From assembly GCA_012931725.1 (NCBI GenBank), contig CM022944.1, forward strand, positions 33,038,086-33,102,085: a stretch of DNA of 64,000 nucleotides, written 5' to 3'. A program made the translations under genes and the position numbers. This DNA comes from Litsea cubeba. Lineage: Eukaryota > Streptophyta > Magnoliopsida > Laurales > Lauraceae. The notes under the pieces were generated by a model. The model had not been told where the DNA came from, made no database searches, and worked only from the letters and a program-made list of their open reading frames with translations. Positions within the stretch are counted from its first letter, which is position 1; the number at the start of each line of letters is the position of its first letter. Positions 22,903 to 34,929 of the stretch are shown in pieces.

Positions 22903-24273
22903 TTAAGTACTTCTCCACGAATTAAACATAGAAACAGCCATTTGTTCTCTAAATGACGTCCATTCAACTGAAGTCTCAATAATAGAAATGTGATTTGTCG
23001 CCTTTGCTCGTCTAGTTCGATATCTTCATACGGATCCACACATAACTCATTCCTTACGTAGTTGTGAAGCAAACAACATGCCAAGATGATACGAACTTGG
23101 ATGTTGATGGGATAAAAAAGCAGGACTCCTAATAATTGCCCATCGTTTTTTCAATATCCCAAATGCTCTTTCTATTACATTTCTAGCGGTTGAATGCTTC
23201 ATAATAAAAAGTTCCTTTGGGTTCGTAGGTTGACGTCCATTATTCCACTCATTTAGATGGTAACGTTGGCCTCTATATGGTGCGAGAAATCCTTCACCAT
23301 TTGTGTACCCAGCATCCACCAAATAGTAGGTACCTTGAACAAATTGAAGCAATTTTTTTAATGTTAGTGATCTATAATATTTTTCGAAGAAGAAAATAAT
23401 TATTTATTTTGTAATACCGTTGTGTCTTACCACGTGGAACAACTAAGCTATGTCTTCTAGCAATTGCATCCCGTAACACCCGACCATCGGCGGCAGACCC
23501 CTCCCATCCAGGTAATACATAAGTAAAATGTAGATCCGGGGTACACGCTGCTAGAACATTAGTTGCAATGTGATTTTTTCTAGTTCAATACCTAGGTCTG
23601 TCAATAGCCGAAACATGGACCGGTTTGTGTGTCCCATTTAAAGCTCCTAGACATCCCTACAAGACATTACAATTCATTATAATATACTTACACATAAATA
23701 ATAAATTAATAAGATACAATTGTATAAAATATATGAATCATTTACCTTAAACCACTTCCATTTCTCATCTACCGAGTTCTCCGGTATTGGCTCAGGTTTC
23801 TTATATAGCTCTCCTTGTAGCCTAATGACTGCAATCAAAAACATTTTAAAGTGCCTACTGATTGACTCTGCTGAACGGTTAAACTCACTCTGAATGACCC
23901 TATTTTTGACATGATGAGCAAGGATATGCAAGGAAATTGCAACCTACTCATCAACCAACATGTGTCTGGTTGGTTCCAACTTCCCAATTGTGCTAAGCAA
24001 GTGACATAATTTCACAAAGGGTCGCCTAGTCATTCTAAAATTGCTCATACATATGTGATCACTCTTATACACCCAACTTTCAATAATTTCTCTATTACCA
24101 TAGAAATCTAGCCGGTACCTAGATCTAACCCAACCCATGCATTGTCTTTCGAACAATTTATATGATAATTGTATGAATAGCCCTAGTAGATGTAGAATGT
24201 TCAACCACCACTGCATAGCCAATGCCAATTTCTTCAATTTCAGTTTTCTTCTGGCTAAACTAAGACGTGCCAT
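22903..24273 (-). pseudogene. Harbinger DDE transposase pseudogene
   Basis: The reading starts at an ATG at 24273. Helix-rich N-terminal stretch, then RRPFVKLCHLLSTIG (typical of plant Harbinger transposases), NRVIQSEFNRSAESISRHF, an intron-like gap, then the nuclease core. The first catalytic aspartate in the family's AL-D-GTH motif is asparagine here (ALNGT, codon at 23636-23638). The second acid (YYLVDAGYTN) and the glutamate (NVIERAFGILKKRW) are kept. Lesions: TAG stop at 23944-23946 after MLVDE, TGA stop at 23585-23587 after RPRY, and frameshifts near 23120 and 22990. The family protein ends near 22903. The encoded enzyme would cut and paste the element; this copy is dead. Confidence 0.9.
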
Positions 24274-26289
24274 AGCTGTAATAAAAAGAAAGATACATCA
24301 AACTAATGATAAATAGTCATTATCATGTGAATTCCAAAAAAAAAGAATTGCAGCAGAACAAGTGGTCTATTTTGATAGTGAACATTATGTACAATCAGAG
24401 TACAACAAGAGCAGTAACACCTCTATCATCTAATAGGATAGCATAGCAGTACCATCATCAAAATATTTAAATTCACACTGAACAAGGGAAAATGCACACA
24501 ATCAACTAATCAACTATCAACTTACAGAAAAACCGGAAAGGAAAAGTCAGAGAGATCAAAGAAAAAAGATGGGAATTTCTTCAATAGGAAGAAGAAACAA
24601 AAACCCCAAAATACAAAAAAGATTGGATTTTTAATGATGCCCAGAAAAAACTCCAAGCGCGTTTCGTGCCTTGTGCTGTGATGGGAACAAAGAGACATCT
24701 TTTAAAAATGATACCAAGCCGATTTCCATCATCTGTCTCTTTCTTTTTTAGTAAGCATTCATATTCTCTACATTCACTCATTTTTAATGAAAGTTGCCAT
24801 AAAAAATAATAGAATATGCTGCATGATAAAACATAAGCTCCCAATGCAGAAAGACAAAGTTCCTATTCTTTTCTAAGAAGTAGGCAACTCAGTGGTTCTA
24901 CCCATGTATCAACGTTCGATTCTCTCTCTTTCTTTTTTTTTTTTTTGCAACAATGAGTCTCGAAGATAGTGGTTTCATCAGTTCTTCATTCCCTTTCCTT
25001 TTTTCCTGTTAATAATAATTGATTACAGCCGTAGGAAGAACCCATTCATACAAATAAAAGACAAATACGAATGAAACCAGGCCTAGGCGCTACAATAGAG
25101 AGCAGTTGCAGATCAGAAAAAAAATTGGGGAAAAACAATGGAAGAAGAAGAAGAAGAAGAAGAAAATGGGGAAAAAGAATGGAAGAAGAAGAAAAAACTG
25201 TGTACCTGCAACTAGAGACGGTGTGGCTGGGACCTGGGCTCCGATTGGGCGTGGCAACGGCGACGGCTTCGCCGGACTGAAAACGGAGAGGAGGAAGATG
25301 GAGACCGAGAGGAACCCTTTTCGTTTCGCTGGAATGGGTAGATTGATCGAGAGAGTTCTTTTTAGGGTTAAGTGAAGAAGGGTATTTTCGTCTCCAAAAA
25401 AGGTAGAAAGGAATGGAATGGCCATTCCTTCGGAATGGCCATTCCTCTACATAAGGGAATGGGATTCCGGAGGTAATGGTCATTCCGCTAATTTCTTGAG
25501 AACCAAATGCGGTAATGACCATTCCGTTGGAATGACCATTCCATTCCGACCTCCATTACCGCGAACCAAATGCTACCTTAGGATTCAGGTGTGAATCTTA
25601 TGATTCAATACTTGTTTCATCGAATCTTACGATTTAAGCGATTCGGATGAGCTAGAATAGCTACAATCACTAAATTAGTATTAACAATCTTTTATGTTTT
25701 TTTGTTCTTTATTCTTTCTTTCTTTCAGCGTTTTTACTTTTATTTAGTCGTTAATAAAACCTGTTAAGAATATTCATGGGTCTGGGGAGGTTTTAGAGAT
25801 AAATAAAGAACATGCATTTAATTAAAGTGTTCGACTGTACTTATGATGCTTGTCCTATATCTTCTTTTTTATAAATCTTTTTGGGTTTTTTTCTTCATAA
25901 ACACTCGTTTAACTTTAGGAGATATCCTACTGCGTAAGATTGATGGTTTATATTTAATGCACTTTTATATTTCGATTTAAAGATAACAAGAAATAAATAT
26001 ATATTGATACCTTCAATCTATTTACCAATATCATTTATTATGTATTAATATATGTCGTGATGTTCTTGATATGATTGTATGATAGACTTATATGTCATTG
26101 TATTTATACTCCTATAAATGGGAAATTGGATGGTTATGAGTGCTTTTTTTTTCTTTTTTAATTTGTAATTATTTTTCAATTTATTAGAAAAATAAATAAA
26201 AAATCCTATGATTTGTGATACGATTCACGATTCAATTCATGAGTATGAACAATTTGTGATACGATTCTGATTTTCAAAACTATGAATAC

Positions 26290-27368
<1,079 letters not shown>

Positions 27369-27734
27369 ATGTTTCATGGTTGAGCAATGTTTCATGGTTG
27401 AGTAAAGTTGGCTACGAATTGTCCACATCTTTGAAATATGCTAATTCTTTTGTGGGCCCACCTTGACGCTTTCGAATCATGGTGATAAAGTAAAACTAGA
27501 AGTTCTTTATATAGGTAGATGTGCTAGATATCAGTAAGTTATAATGATGCAAGTTATAACCATCAAAAGTTTAATGAAAGTGCCTATGTAACTGTTACAT
27601 TTTGGGGACTTCAAATATATAATTGGAATCATCAAATTATGCCAATTTTTGTATCAAATGCTAATGCAAATTAAAATTTTCCAATCCCACTCTAATCCCA
27701 TGGTTGATACCAAACCAAACCAAGCCTTTTCCCA

Positions 27735-29592
27735 CTAGGTGGGGTCGGCTATATGGATTTGACGACGCCAATCAAATCTGTTTAGGGCCATGTCCTCCGT
27801 TAGATCCATGTAGGCAATGTTATGTTTAATAGTTTCTTTCCAACTTCTCTTGGGTCTCCCTCTCCCTCTCCTACTCCTGGCAATCTCCATGCTTTCACAC
27901 CTTTTAACAGGTGCCTCAGTTGGACGCCTTCTAACATGGCCGAACCATCTCAGTCGATTTTCTCTCATTTTATCTCCAATCGGTGCTATTCCTACTTTGC
28001 CCCTAATCTCCTCATTCCTAATCCTATCTCTCCTTGTGATCCCGCACATCCATCTTAGCATTCTCATCTCCGCAACTTCCATCTTCTTGACATGATTATG
28101 CTTTACTGCCCAACACTCTGATCCATATAACAACGCTGGTCGTACCGCCACCTTATAATACTTTCCTTTAACCTTGAGGGGGACTTTTTGACAATGTTGT
28201 AAAAATCGCTAGGCGGACGCTAGGCGGTGGGCATGGACTAGGGATTAATTTCTGATTAATCCCCGCCTAGCCCGATTAATCCCCTCTTAGTCGGATTAAT
28301 CCCCGCCTAGCGCCTAGGCACCGCCTAGGCGGTGACCGCCGACTAGCGCCTTGGCGCCGCCTAGGCGGCCGCCTAGGCCGATTTTTGCACAATGCTTTTT
28401 GATCACACAAGACCCCCCGAAGCACTCCTCCATTTGGTCCACCCGGCCTGAATCCTGTGACTTACATCAGTATCAATCCCTCTATAGATGATAGGAAACT
28501 CCTTAGTTTCGCCGCCAGTCATCCTTATAGATGTCACGACTCTATACATATTCTTTATCGCCTCAATATTTGCGACACACACTATTTTTTTTTCCAGAAC
28601 TCTCCAAAGAATCTCCCTAGGAACCCGGTCATAGGCCTTCTCCAAGTCAATGAACACCATATGTAAATGTCTCTGACCTTCTCTATACTATTCCATTAAC
28701 CTCCTAAGGAGAAAGATAGCCTCCATGGTTGATCTCCCAGGCATGAAACCAAATTGATTCTCTGAAATGTTTGTTGTTCTTCTTAGTCTTCTCTCAATAA
28801 CACTCTCCCATAATTTCATCGTATGGCTCATCAATTTAATCCCGCGGTAGTTCGCACAGTTCTGAATATCTCATTTGTTCTTGTATATGGGTATAAGAAT
28901 ATTTTTCCTCCATGCATTAGGCATCTTCTTGCTCTTTAGCACTACATTAAAAAGCTATGTCAACCAACTAATGCCATCCTCCCCTAAGCACCTCCAGACT
29001 TCAATAGGGATCCCATCTGGCCCAACCGCTTTCCCATTCTTCATTCTTTTCAATACTTCTTTAACTTCTCCCCTACTAATTCTCTTATAGAATATATGAT
29101 TCTCTTCTTCTTTAGAAATGGTAAGCTCCCCAATTGTATGTCACTACTACTGCTTTCATTGAATAACTTGTAGAAGTAGCTCTTCCAACGCTCCTTTATC
29201 TCCTCTTCCTTTACTAATACCTTTTCATCCTCATCCTTAATGCATTTAACTTGGTTTAAGTCCTTGGTCCGCCGATCTCTGGTTTTAGCAAGCTTGAATA
29301 TCTCTCTTTCGCCTTCCTTAGTGTCAAGTCGCCTATATAGCTCCTCAAATGCCTTTGCCTTTGCCTCACTAACTGTCTTTTTGGTTTCTCTTTTTGCTTC
29401 TTTATACCTCTCCAAGTTCGCTTCATTTTGATCCTTTTGCCAAGTTTTAAAGCACTCTCTTTTAACTCTTATCTTGTCTTGGACGGTTTCGCTCCACCAC
29501 CATGCCTCTTTCTGTACCGGAGCACCCCCTTTGGATTCTCCTAAGACTTCTTTCCCTACCCTCCTAATACACTCTGCTACCTTATCCCACAT
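27735..29592 (-). pseudogene. RTE reverse-transcriptase polyprotein pseudogene with polymerase-core deletion
   Basis: Minus-strand blocks: VGKEVLGESKGGAPV, a basic connecting region to DLNQVKCIKDEDEKVLV and ERWKSYFYKLFNES; then RT motifs with FGFMPGRSTMEAIFLLRRLM and MVFIDLEKAYDRVPREILW; then HRIQAGWTKWRSASG; and the C-terminus RPALLYGSECWAVKHNH, MRMLRWMCGITRRDR, RLRWFGHVRRR. Between TKEFPI (about 28490) and DTDVSHRIQAGW (about 28460) roughly 120 residues normally containing the catalytic (F/Y)ADD motif are missing. Stops and a MITE at 28192-28394 break it further. It cannot be an active polymerase. Confidence 0.85.
28192..28394. mobile_element. hAT-like MITE inside the RTE LINE, 8-bp target duplication
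   Basis: CTTTTTGA flanks both sides (28184-28191, 28395-28402). The ends begin CAATGTTGTAAAAATCG and, backwards, CATTGTGCAAAAATCG, fitting the CA(N)TG-type terminus of hAT. The 203-bp body is dense in GCCTAGGCGG-type palindromes and can fold on itself. Removing it rejoins the RTE reading ...LCDQK-VPLKVKGK. Confidence 0.85.
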
Positions 29593-29852
29593 ATTATTTG
29601 CACTCTCATCTATCGCCCAAACGTCTTCCTCTAGTACTCTTTCCCTTAAAGCTAGTTGTTTATCACCTTTCAGGTTCCACCATTTAGTCCTTGAGCATCT
29701 TTACAACTTCTTTTTTCTAGTCCACCTTTGTAGCTGCACATCTATGATCAACAACTTATGTTGGGAAGTCAAGCTCTCCCTCGGTATAACCTTGCAATCT
29801 TTATAAGCTAAGCGGTCTCTTTTCCTAGTTAACTCTAATCCCATGGTTGATA

Positions 29853-30468
29853 TGCCTGCAAAATGGTTTGCATTTTTCGAACTTGCAGATTGTTTGTTAG
29901 TGGAATGCTCCAAAATTTTGGGACTCCATACATGCGAATGTAAAAATTATTATGTGCCCTGTCTAGCTTGGTAACCTAGTGGAACACTCTTTGAATGTCT
30001 ACAATTAATTTAATCATATCCTAAAAAGCGTTTATTTCATCCTAATTAAAGCCTTGTCCCAACTATGTTGGGGCCAACTACAATAATTATGTTTCTCCAA
30101 TCGTGTGCATCCTGCGATTCTTAGAATTCTTTAATGACTTGACCATTACAGTCAAGGACAGTGAAAGGGTCGGGTTTTGCACAGGTTAGGGTAAATTCAA
30201 TCTAGTGACTAGTCTAACTCACACCTGCCCTGACCTGACCCATGATGGTTTATGTCATACTAAACCCACCCCGGGACAGGTTGGCATCAGGTTGGACTTG
30301 ATAATGGTTTATGTTTTATGCTTTATGTTTTTTTAAGATACCAAAATATGAAAAAATATTTTACGTATATCTCTTGCAACAGATAGAGTTTGGACTTGCA
30401 AACTTGCAATCTCTATTCCGTACTTCTCAAATGCCCAATATGAAATGCGCCAAGTAGACTCTGTTTAT
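29853..30468. other. Intron sequence without a gene; small RTE-tail-like piece
   Basis: No gene seen. At about 30048-30095 the words AAAGCCTTGTCCCAACTATGT and GGGGCCAACTA resemble the 3' tail of the RTE LINE at 27715-27755, suggesting a short tail fragment. Confidence 0.4.
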
Positions 30469-30477
30469 TATATTTTA

Positions 30478-31104
30478 GGTTAAATCTCAAAAAAGTAAAA
30501 AACTTCACTCATTTTCAAAAACATACATGTGGGTTTGAATATTTCAAAAAAGTATAAAAGTTCTCGATATTTCTTTCACTCAAGCCTTCTCCTTAATTTT
30601 TTAAAAATGACAAAATACCCTTATGACAACTTTTGTCTTTCCTTTACCTTTTTTCATCCCTAGAAACTACTTTGTCTCTTATTGATCAAATGTTGATGGT
30701 GGGCTGCCTTCTTTTGATGGTTTAGTCACCTAGGAGAATGCCAGAATTAGTCTTTCTATGGATTCTCAGATGGCCCAAGTTTCAACTTGATTTTGATGAT
30801 CAATTAATCATAACCATTTAATTGAAGTTAAATTTTCAGTCATTTGGAATCCCTATAATCCCTTCTTTTTTAACCCCCACTAGGTTGCTTGGGTTGGACT
30901 TGGTCATTTCTCTTAAATGATTTATTAAAGGGAAATTTTGAAAAAAAATGACACAAGGGTATTTTTGTCATTTAAAATTTTTTGAATGGCGAGGACTTGA
31001 CTGAAAGAAATATGGAAAACTTTTTTACTCTTTTGAAAATTTGGAATCTTCATTTACTGTTTTTAAAATGAGCGAAAAGTTTTATACCATTTTGAAAATT
31101 TCCC
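30478..31104. mobile_element. Mutator-like MITE with ~140-bp TIRs and 9-bp target duplication
   Basis: TATATTTTA flanks both sides (30469-30477, 31105-31113). The ends are long imperfect inverted repeats: left GGTTAAATCTCAAAAAAGTA through ATGACAAAATACCCTT, right (backwards) GGGAAATTTTCAAAATGGTA through ATGACAAAAATACCCTT. Long TIRs plus a 9-bp duplication fit Mutator. The interior is non-coding. Confidence 0.85.
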
Positions 31105-31286
31105 TATATTTTATTAACAAATTGTTATTGGCTCATGTATGGGGTGGAGCGGGGTCAGTCCAGCCAAAACCTAAATCTGCCTGAACCTGACTTGGGTCAA
31201 AATATATAAACCCATACCCACCCTAAACCCGACAAAACTGCTACCAAACCCTCCCCTGATAGGGCTGGAACACCCGCTTAATCAAA

Positions 31287-32947
31287 TGTAACAACTCAGA
31301 ATCCGGGGCCCTTCGAATTCCGTGTCGAGACTCGTAAGCATCACACACATAGGTTAAATCAAAGATCACATAAAGATTCAGGCATTTACCAACTTAAACC
31401 AACTTGTATTAAAAATCCAAATCTAATAAACAAATGTAACATTGTCCGATAAAAATAATTGCAATGTCTATAAAATGAAATGATCTGTACAATCTGTAAA
31501 TCTATTTCTTCTTCATCTATGTGGCTTCGACGCTCAAGTATGCATCCCAAAGTCTATCTCCCGGTCATCACGGTTTTCCTGAGTCGCTAGGTTCTGGTTA
31601 CCTAGATTGGGGAAAATCCACAAAATATCAGTAGAATTGAGTGAATAGATATTCTAATCTATTTGTGCATTTAAACATATGCTTAGATAAGATTACACAA
31701 CAAATTAAAGTAACATTCAAAGTCTCATTCAAGCCAAGGTTGGAATTGGGTCAAACAAACGACAACCTCCTAGCCACCTGATAGCACCAGCCTAAAGTTC
31801 ACGTTCCACAAAGATATCAACTGACCATCAAGGTCCAAAATCATCGACCACCAAGGTCCAAAATAAAACCGACCACCAAGGTTCAAAATAAATCCGACCA
31901 CCAAGGTCCAAAACCATAGACCACTAAGGTCCAAAACCAGCGGATTGGTACCACAAAATCGACCTTTCCCAAAAGGTCCAACATCAACAATCCTCACAAA
32001 ATCGGCCATACATGCTCGTGGTCTAGGGGTGTCTAAAAGGTTCCTCAAAACAAACAAAGTCATCATATCTCGGTTTTCCAATCAAATAGCAAATATATGT
32101 CTCAACAAAAATATGATATTTAGCATGTCCTCAACATTAGTAATGGGCAAATTCCATAATCAACCCCTTCTCAAATTATGTGGATTTAATCTGCCCAGTC
32201 CGAATCAAAATTGGTGTACGAGATGAGAGAGGTCAATTACATAACTCACCCTTTACAGTTTTGAGGGAAATACTCAACCACATGATATACATATATAAAC
32301 CACATAATCTACCATATGTGATCCCCAAATAACAAAGACACAAGCATATTTATCCATGTACTTATTTCAAGTCACCAGTAATTCAAATAACAGGGTCCAA
32401 AATACATATTTGACAAGTCAAGAACTAAAGGATGCAATTCAAACAATTTACAAATAATAACAGTGAATAACTAGCCTTGGTTTGCAATTTCAGCAAACTT
32501 AGGATCCCATTATAATTTATATAAAACAGTAGGGTCCATTGGTCCCAAATTAGTCAAACAGGCCCAGCTGTGCAAAGCAAAAAATACCGGGTCCTTAATT
32601 GTAATTTCAGAAGTCTTTCATTAGAGAAATATCACAAAACAGTTTCAAGTTATAATAAGGAACAATAACAGGGGCCATAATGTAAATTTCCAAGCTTCTG
32701 AAACTCCACAGGAAGTTTCAAGTTGGCAGAATGGTTGTCATGTTCAGGATTTTTGGGTCAGTTGGATAGTGGGCCTAATGGGACTCAATCTGCATATGTC
32801 CTAGACTCCTAGGGTAGTCTAGGGGTGCCCTATCAGATGGCTGGATCTGATTTCCCATCAAGTGGGCCATGTAGTCCCACAACTAATATCGACCAAACTA
32901 CACTTTGACGATATGGAATTGGAGAAATCCAATTCTGATTCAAATAT
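31287..32947. mobile_element. Long-LTR family copy, right end truncated
   Basis: Starts TGTAACAACTCAGAATCCGG, parallel to the starts of the other long LTRs in the window, and shares ordered blocks with the copy at 43459 (CAGGCATTTRCC-ACTTAAAMCAA near 31380; TCTGGTTACCTRGA-TRGGG near 31592 compared with 47395). It has no coding region. From 31800 to 31945 a short GACCA(C/T)(C/T)AAGGTCCAAAA unit is repeated about seven times. The right end abuts the TRIM at 32948 without a terminal CA or target duplication. Confidence 0.6.
31800..31945 (+). repeat. Short tandem repeat, ~22-27-bp unit
   Basis: The phrase GACCACCAAGGTCCAAAAT(C/A) recurs about seven times with small changes inside the long-LTR copy. 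On the minus strand it gives a low-complexity FGPWW/LDLGG-type frame that is not a gene. Confidence 0.85.
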
Positions 32948-33370
32948 TGTTACATCCCACATCGCTCATGTGAGTGTCCAAAAGTGAAGGCTAAATGTGC
33001 GATGCCTTCCTAACTTGGTGTGACGCGTTTTAAAGCCTTGAGGCAAGATTGGATGTGCTTGGGCCAGGTCCTTTGGTCGAGTAGCCCATGAGCTAAAGAG
33101 GACAATATTGCACCTGGCCTGGGTTGGGTCATTACAAATGGTATCAGAGCCGAGGACGGCTCTCCTCTGAGAGTGGGGGATTGTTACATCCCACATCGCT
33201 CATGTGAGTGTCCAATAGTGAAGGCTAAATGTGCGATGCCTTCCTAACTTGGTGGGACGCGTTTTAAAGCCTTGAGGCAAGATTGGATGTGCTTGGGCCA
33301 GGTCCTCTGGTCGAGTAGCCCATGAGCTAAAGAGGACAATATTGGACCTGGCTTGGGTTGGGTCGTTACA
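32948..33370 (+). mobile_element. TRIM retrotransposon: two 189-bp LTRs and a 45-bp interior
   Basis: The LTRs are 32948-33136 and 33182-33370, equal in length, differing at about six positions, each beginning TGTTACATCCCACATCGC and ending TTACA. Between them lie only the primer-binding site TGGTATCAGAGC (33139-33150, complementary to initiator tRNA-Met) and a purine tract GAGAGTGGGGGA before LTR 2. No target duplication is visible (AATAT on the left, CCAAC on the right). It ends 87 bases before exon 4 of the host gene. It cannot encode protein and depends on other elements. Confidence 0.92.
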
Positions 33371-33457
33371 CCAACCCATTGCCATTAACATTCCTTTGCT
33401 GCTTCTTTAGAATAAAAACTAATTTGTGATGGTTTGTTACTGTTTTGTTTTCTGCAG

Positions 33458-33511
33458 TTCCTACACAACCAAGGATATCTTATTAGTGTCTCAAATGAAA
33501 ATGATATTGAG
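33458..33511 (+). CDS. Tomosyn-like gene, exon 4 (54 bp)
   Basis: A micro-sized exon of 18 codons encoding FLHNQGYLISVSNENDIE between a TTTTCTGCAG acceptor and a GTATGC donor, both at phase 0. It matches the family block FLQNQG-(F/Y)-L-(V/I)-S. The preceding intron is 18.5 kb, the longest in the window. Confidence 0.93.
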
Positions 33512-34929
33512 GTATGCAAAATTTTTTTTGCCTTGATTGTTTTTTTATTCCAATGCATATTTGCTTCCAACATTATGATGTCTTTTTTCATTAATGTGAA
33601 AATGATGTATCAGAAGCTTTTTTTGATGTGAACACTCTTATTGCAATTTACAAATAATTAAGATTTATGGTAAAAACTTATGATTCACAGGTACCTGTAA
33701 TGCTACATATGTAGATATTGATGATGGAGAGATGGCATCTTAGTTCTCAAAGTCTAGGACTTAGAAATAATAGTTTAAGATGTGTGCATTAGAAGTAGGA
33801 AGATGGGTACAAAATGAAAAATGGCTAAAAATGAGGGGGGGAGGGGGGGATTTAACGGGCAATGGCATTTAAACATAAAGCGATTGAGGTGGGAGAATGG
33901 AATTTGGAAGGAGAAACTATGATAATGAGGAACCAAATGGCTGGTTGTATTAGAAAAGTTATGAAAAAGGTGCTTGGATAGTCGAAAGGGAAAAGACAGT
34001 TTGATAAAGAAACCTGTGGTGGATTGTAGAGGTTTAGAAGCTGATTGAGAGAAAAGTATGTTGCTACGAAGTTTGGCAAGGTACTAAGAATACAGGAAAT
34101 TATGAAATGTGTAAGAAGAAAAAGAAAGAAGTTTAGAAAGTAGTCTAAATCATATGAAATAAGTTGCGAACAATACGGAAAGAGATATTTTCAAGGTTGC
34201 AAGAATCATATTCTCATGGTACTTTACAATTTTGATGATATTTTGAAATTTTCACGGTATTGGGAAAAATACCATTCTAGATAAATATCATGATACTTCC
34301 GAAATCTGGCCCATACTTGTGATTACGATATCATTGACATATATTACTAGTGCTCTATGCTCTTTTACTCATATGGTAAAGAGAGTGTGATCAACTGATC
34401 TCCTTCTTAAATGTAGGAGGTGCATGCATATATTAGAAAACCAAAGCAAACCAACCATCAAAGAGATGTACCTTGATTAAACAAGCAAAAGGGAACCACT
34501 CACTTGTTTTTTAGTATTTTTTTTCACAAGATCCTTAATAACTTGCCTCAAATGGTGCTGGAAAATCCCAAATAAGTAATCAATATCTTTGTTAGGTACA
34601 ACTTCTCTGTTAGTACATGTCGTCTTGCATCTACAATATTACAACCCAAGGTTATACATGGATGCTGCTACTAGGCCTAGATTTCATGCAGTGTAGTTCC
34701 TTTGATCAAATGCTTTATAGGGGTTGTTTGGCTTTTACGCATGTCATGGGAAAACGATTCACATGTGAAAATGATGCACGTGTTTCATTTCAATATGCGA
34801 TTGAGTCCCATGAAAACAATTCCCAGTGTTTGTCATTTTTACATGTGAATCTTAAAGGAGCAAACAGTTTACCACTTTTCTCAATTTTCTCAAAATCTAT
34901 GTTGAACCCAGACATGACATTTGGCCCCC

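Larger units (their letters stand above)
20327..25577. mobile_element. Full-length PIF/Harbinger DNA transposon (5251 bp), inactivated
   Basis: Begins GGTAGCGTTTGGTTTGCTGG and ends with the inverse GCGAACCAAATGCTACC, flanked by TTA on both sides (20324-20326, 25578-25580). It contains both genes expected of an autonomous Harbinger: a DDE transposase and a Myb/SANT-like protein, both on the minus strand. Subterminal regions are rich in GGAATGG words, candidate transposase-binding sites. About 210 bp at each end are shared with the non-autonomous element at 9017-10584. Both genes carry stops and other lesions, so this copy is no longer able to drive transposition. Confidence 0.93.
20232..26280. 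mobile_element. GAATCTTACGATTC-type inverted-repeat element, split by Harbinger
   Basis: The outer ends are imperfectly inverted: left CATAGTTATCAGAATCTTACG, right (read backwards) CATAGTTTTGAAAATCAGAATCGTATC. The body is full of GATTCGTATC / GAATCTTACGATT words. Without the 5251-bp Harbinger element inserted at 20327 it is about 0.8 kb and non-coding. It therefore looks like a MITE-class element into which Harbinger jumped. No target duplication was secured for this outer element. Confidence 0.5.
27710..29831 (-). mobile_element. RTE-type LINE, internally deleted, with 21-bp target duplication
   Basis: An identical 21-base sequence flanks the insertion (27689-27709 and 29832-29852). The minus strand encodes RTE-clade protein blocks in order, and the 3' end carries the AAAAGGCTTGGTTTGG / GGGGTCGGCTA-type tail seen in plant RTE elements. 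At 2.1 kb (including a 203-bp MITE insertion) it is shorter than a full RTE (about 3.3 kb). It lacks the N-terminal endonuclease and part of the polymerase. Confidence 0.9.

Noticed and set aside
25046..25522. Open frames on both strands near the right end of Harbinger
   Set aside because: GAA-repeat and subterminal repeat sequence upstream of the transposase. No domain.
28403..28660. Functional reverse transcriptase gene
   Set aside because: The catalytic ADD region is deleted and the flanking frames carry stops and a MITE insertion.
31770..32081. 103-codon minus-strand frame rich in GPWW / LDLGG
   Set aside because: Produced by the short tandem repeat at 31800-31945.
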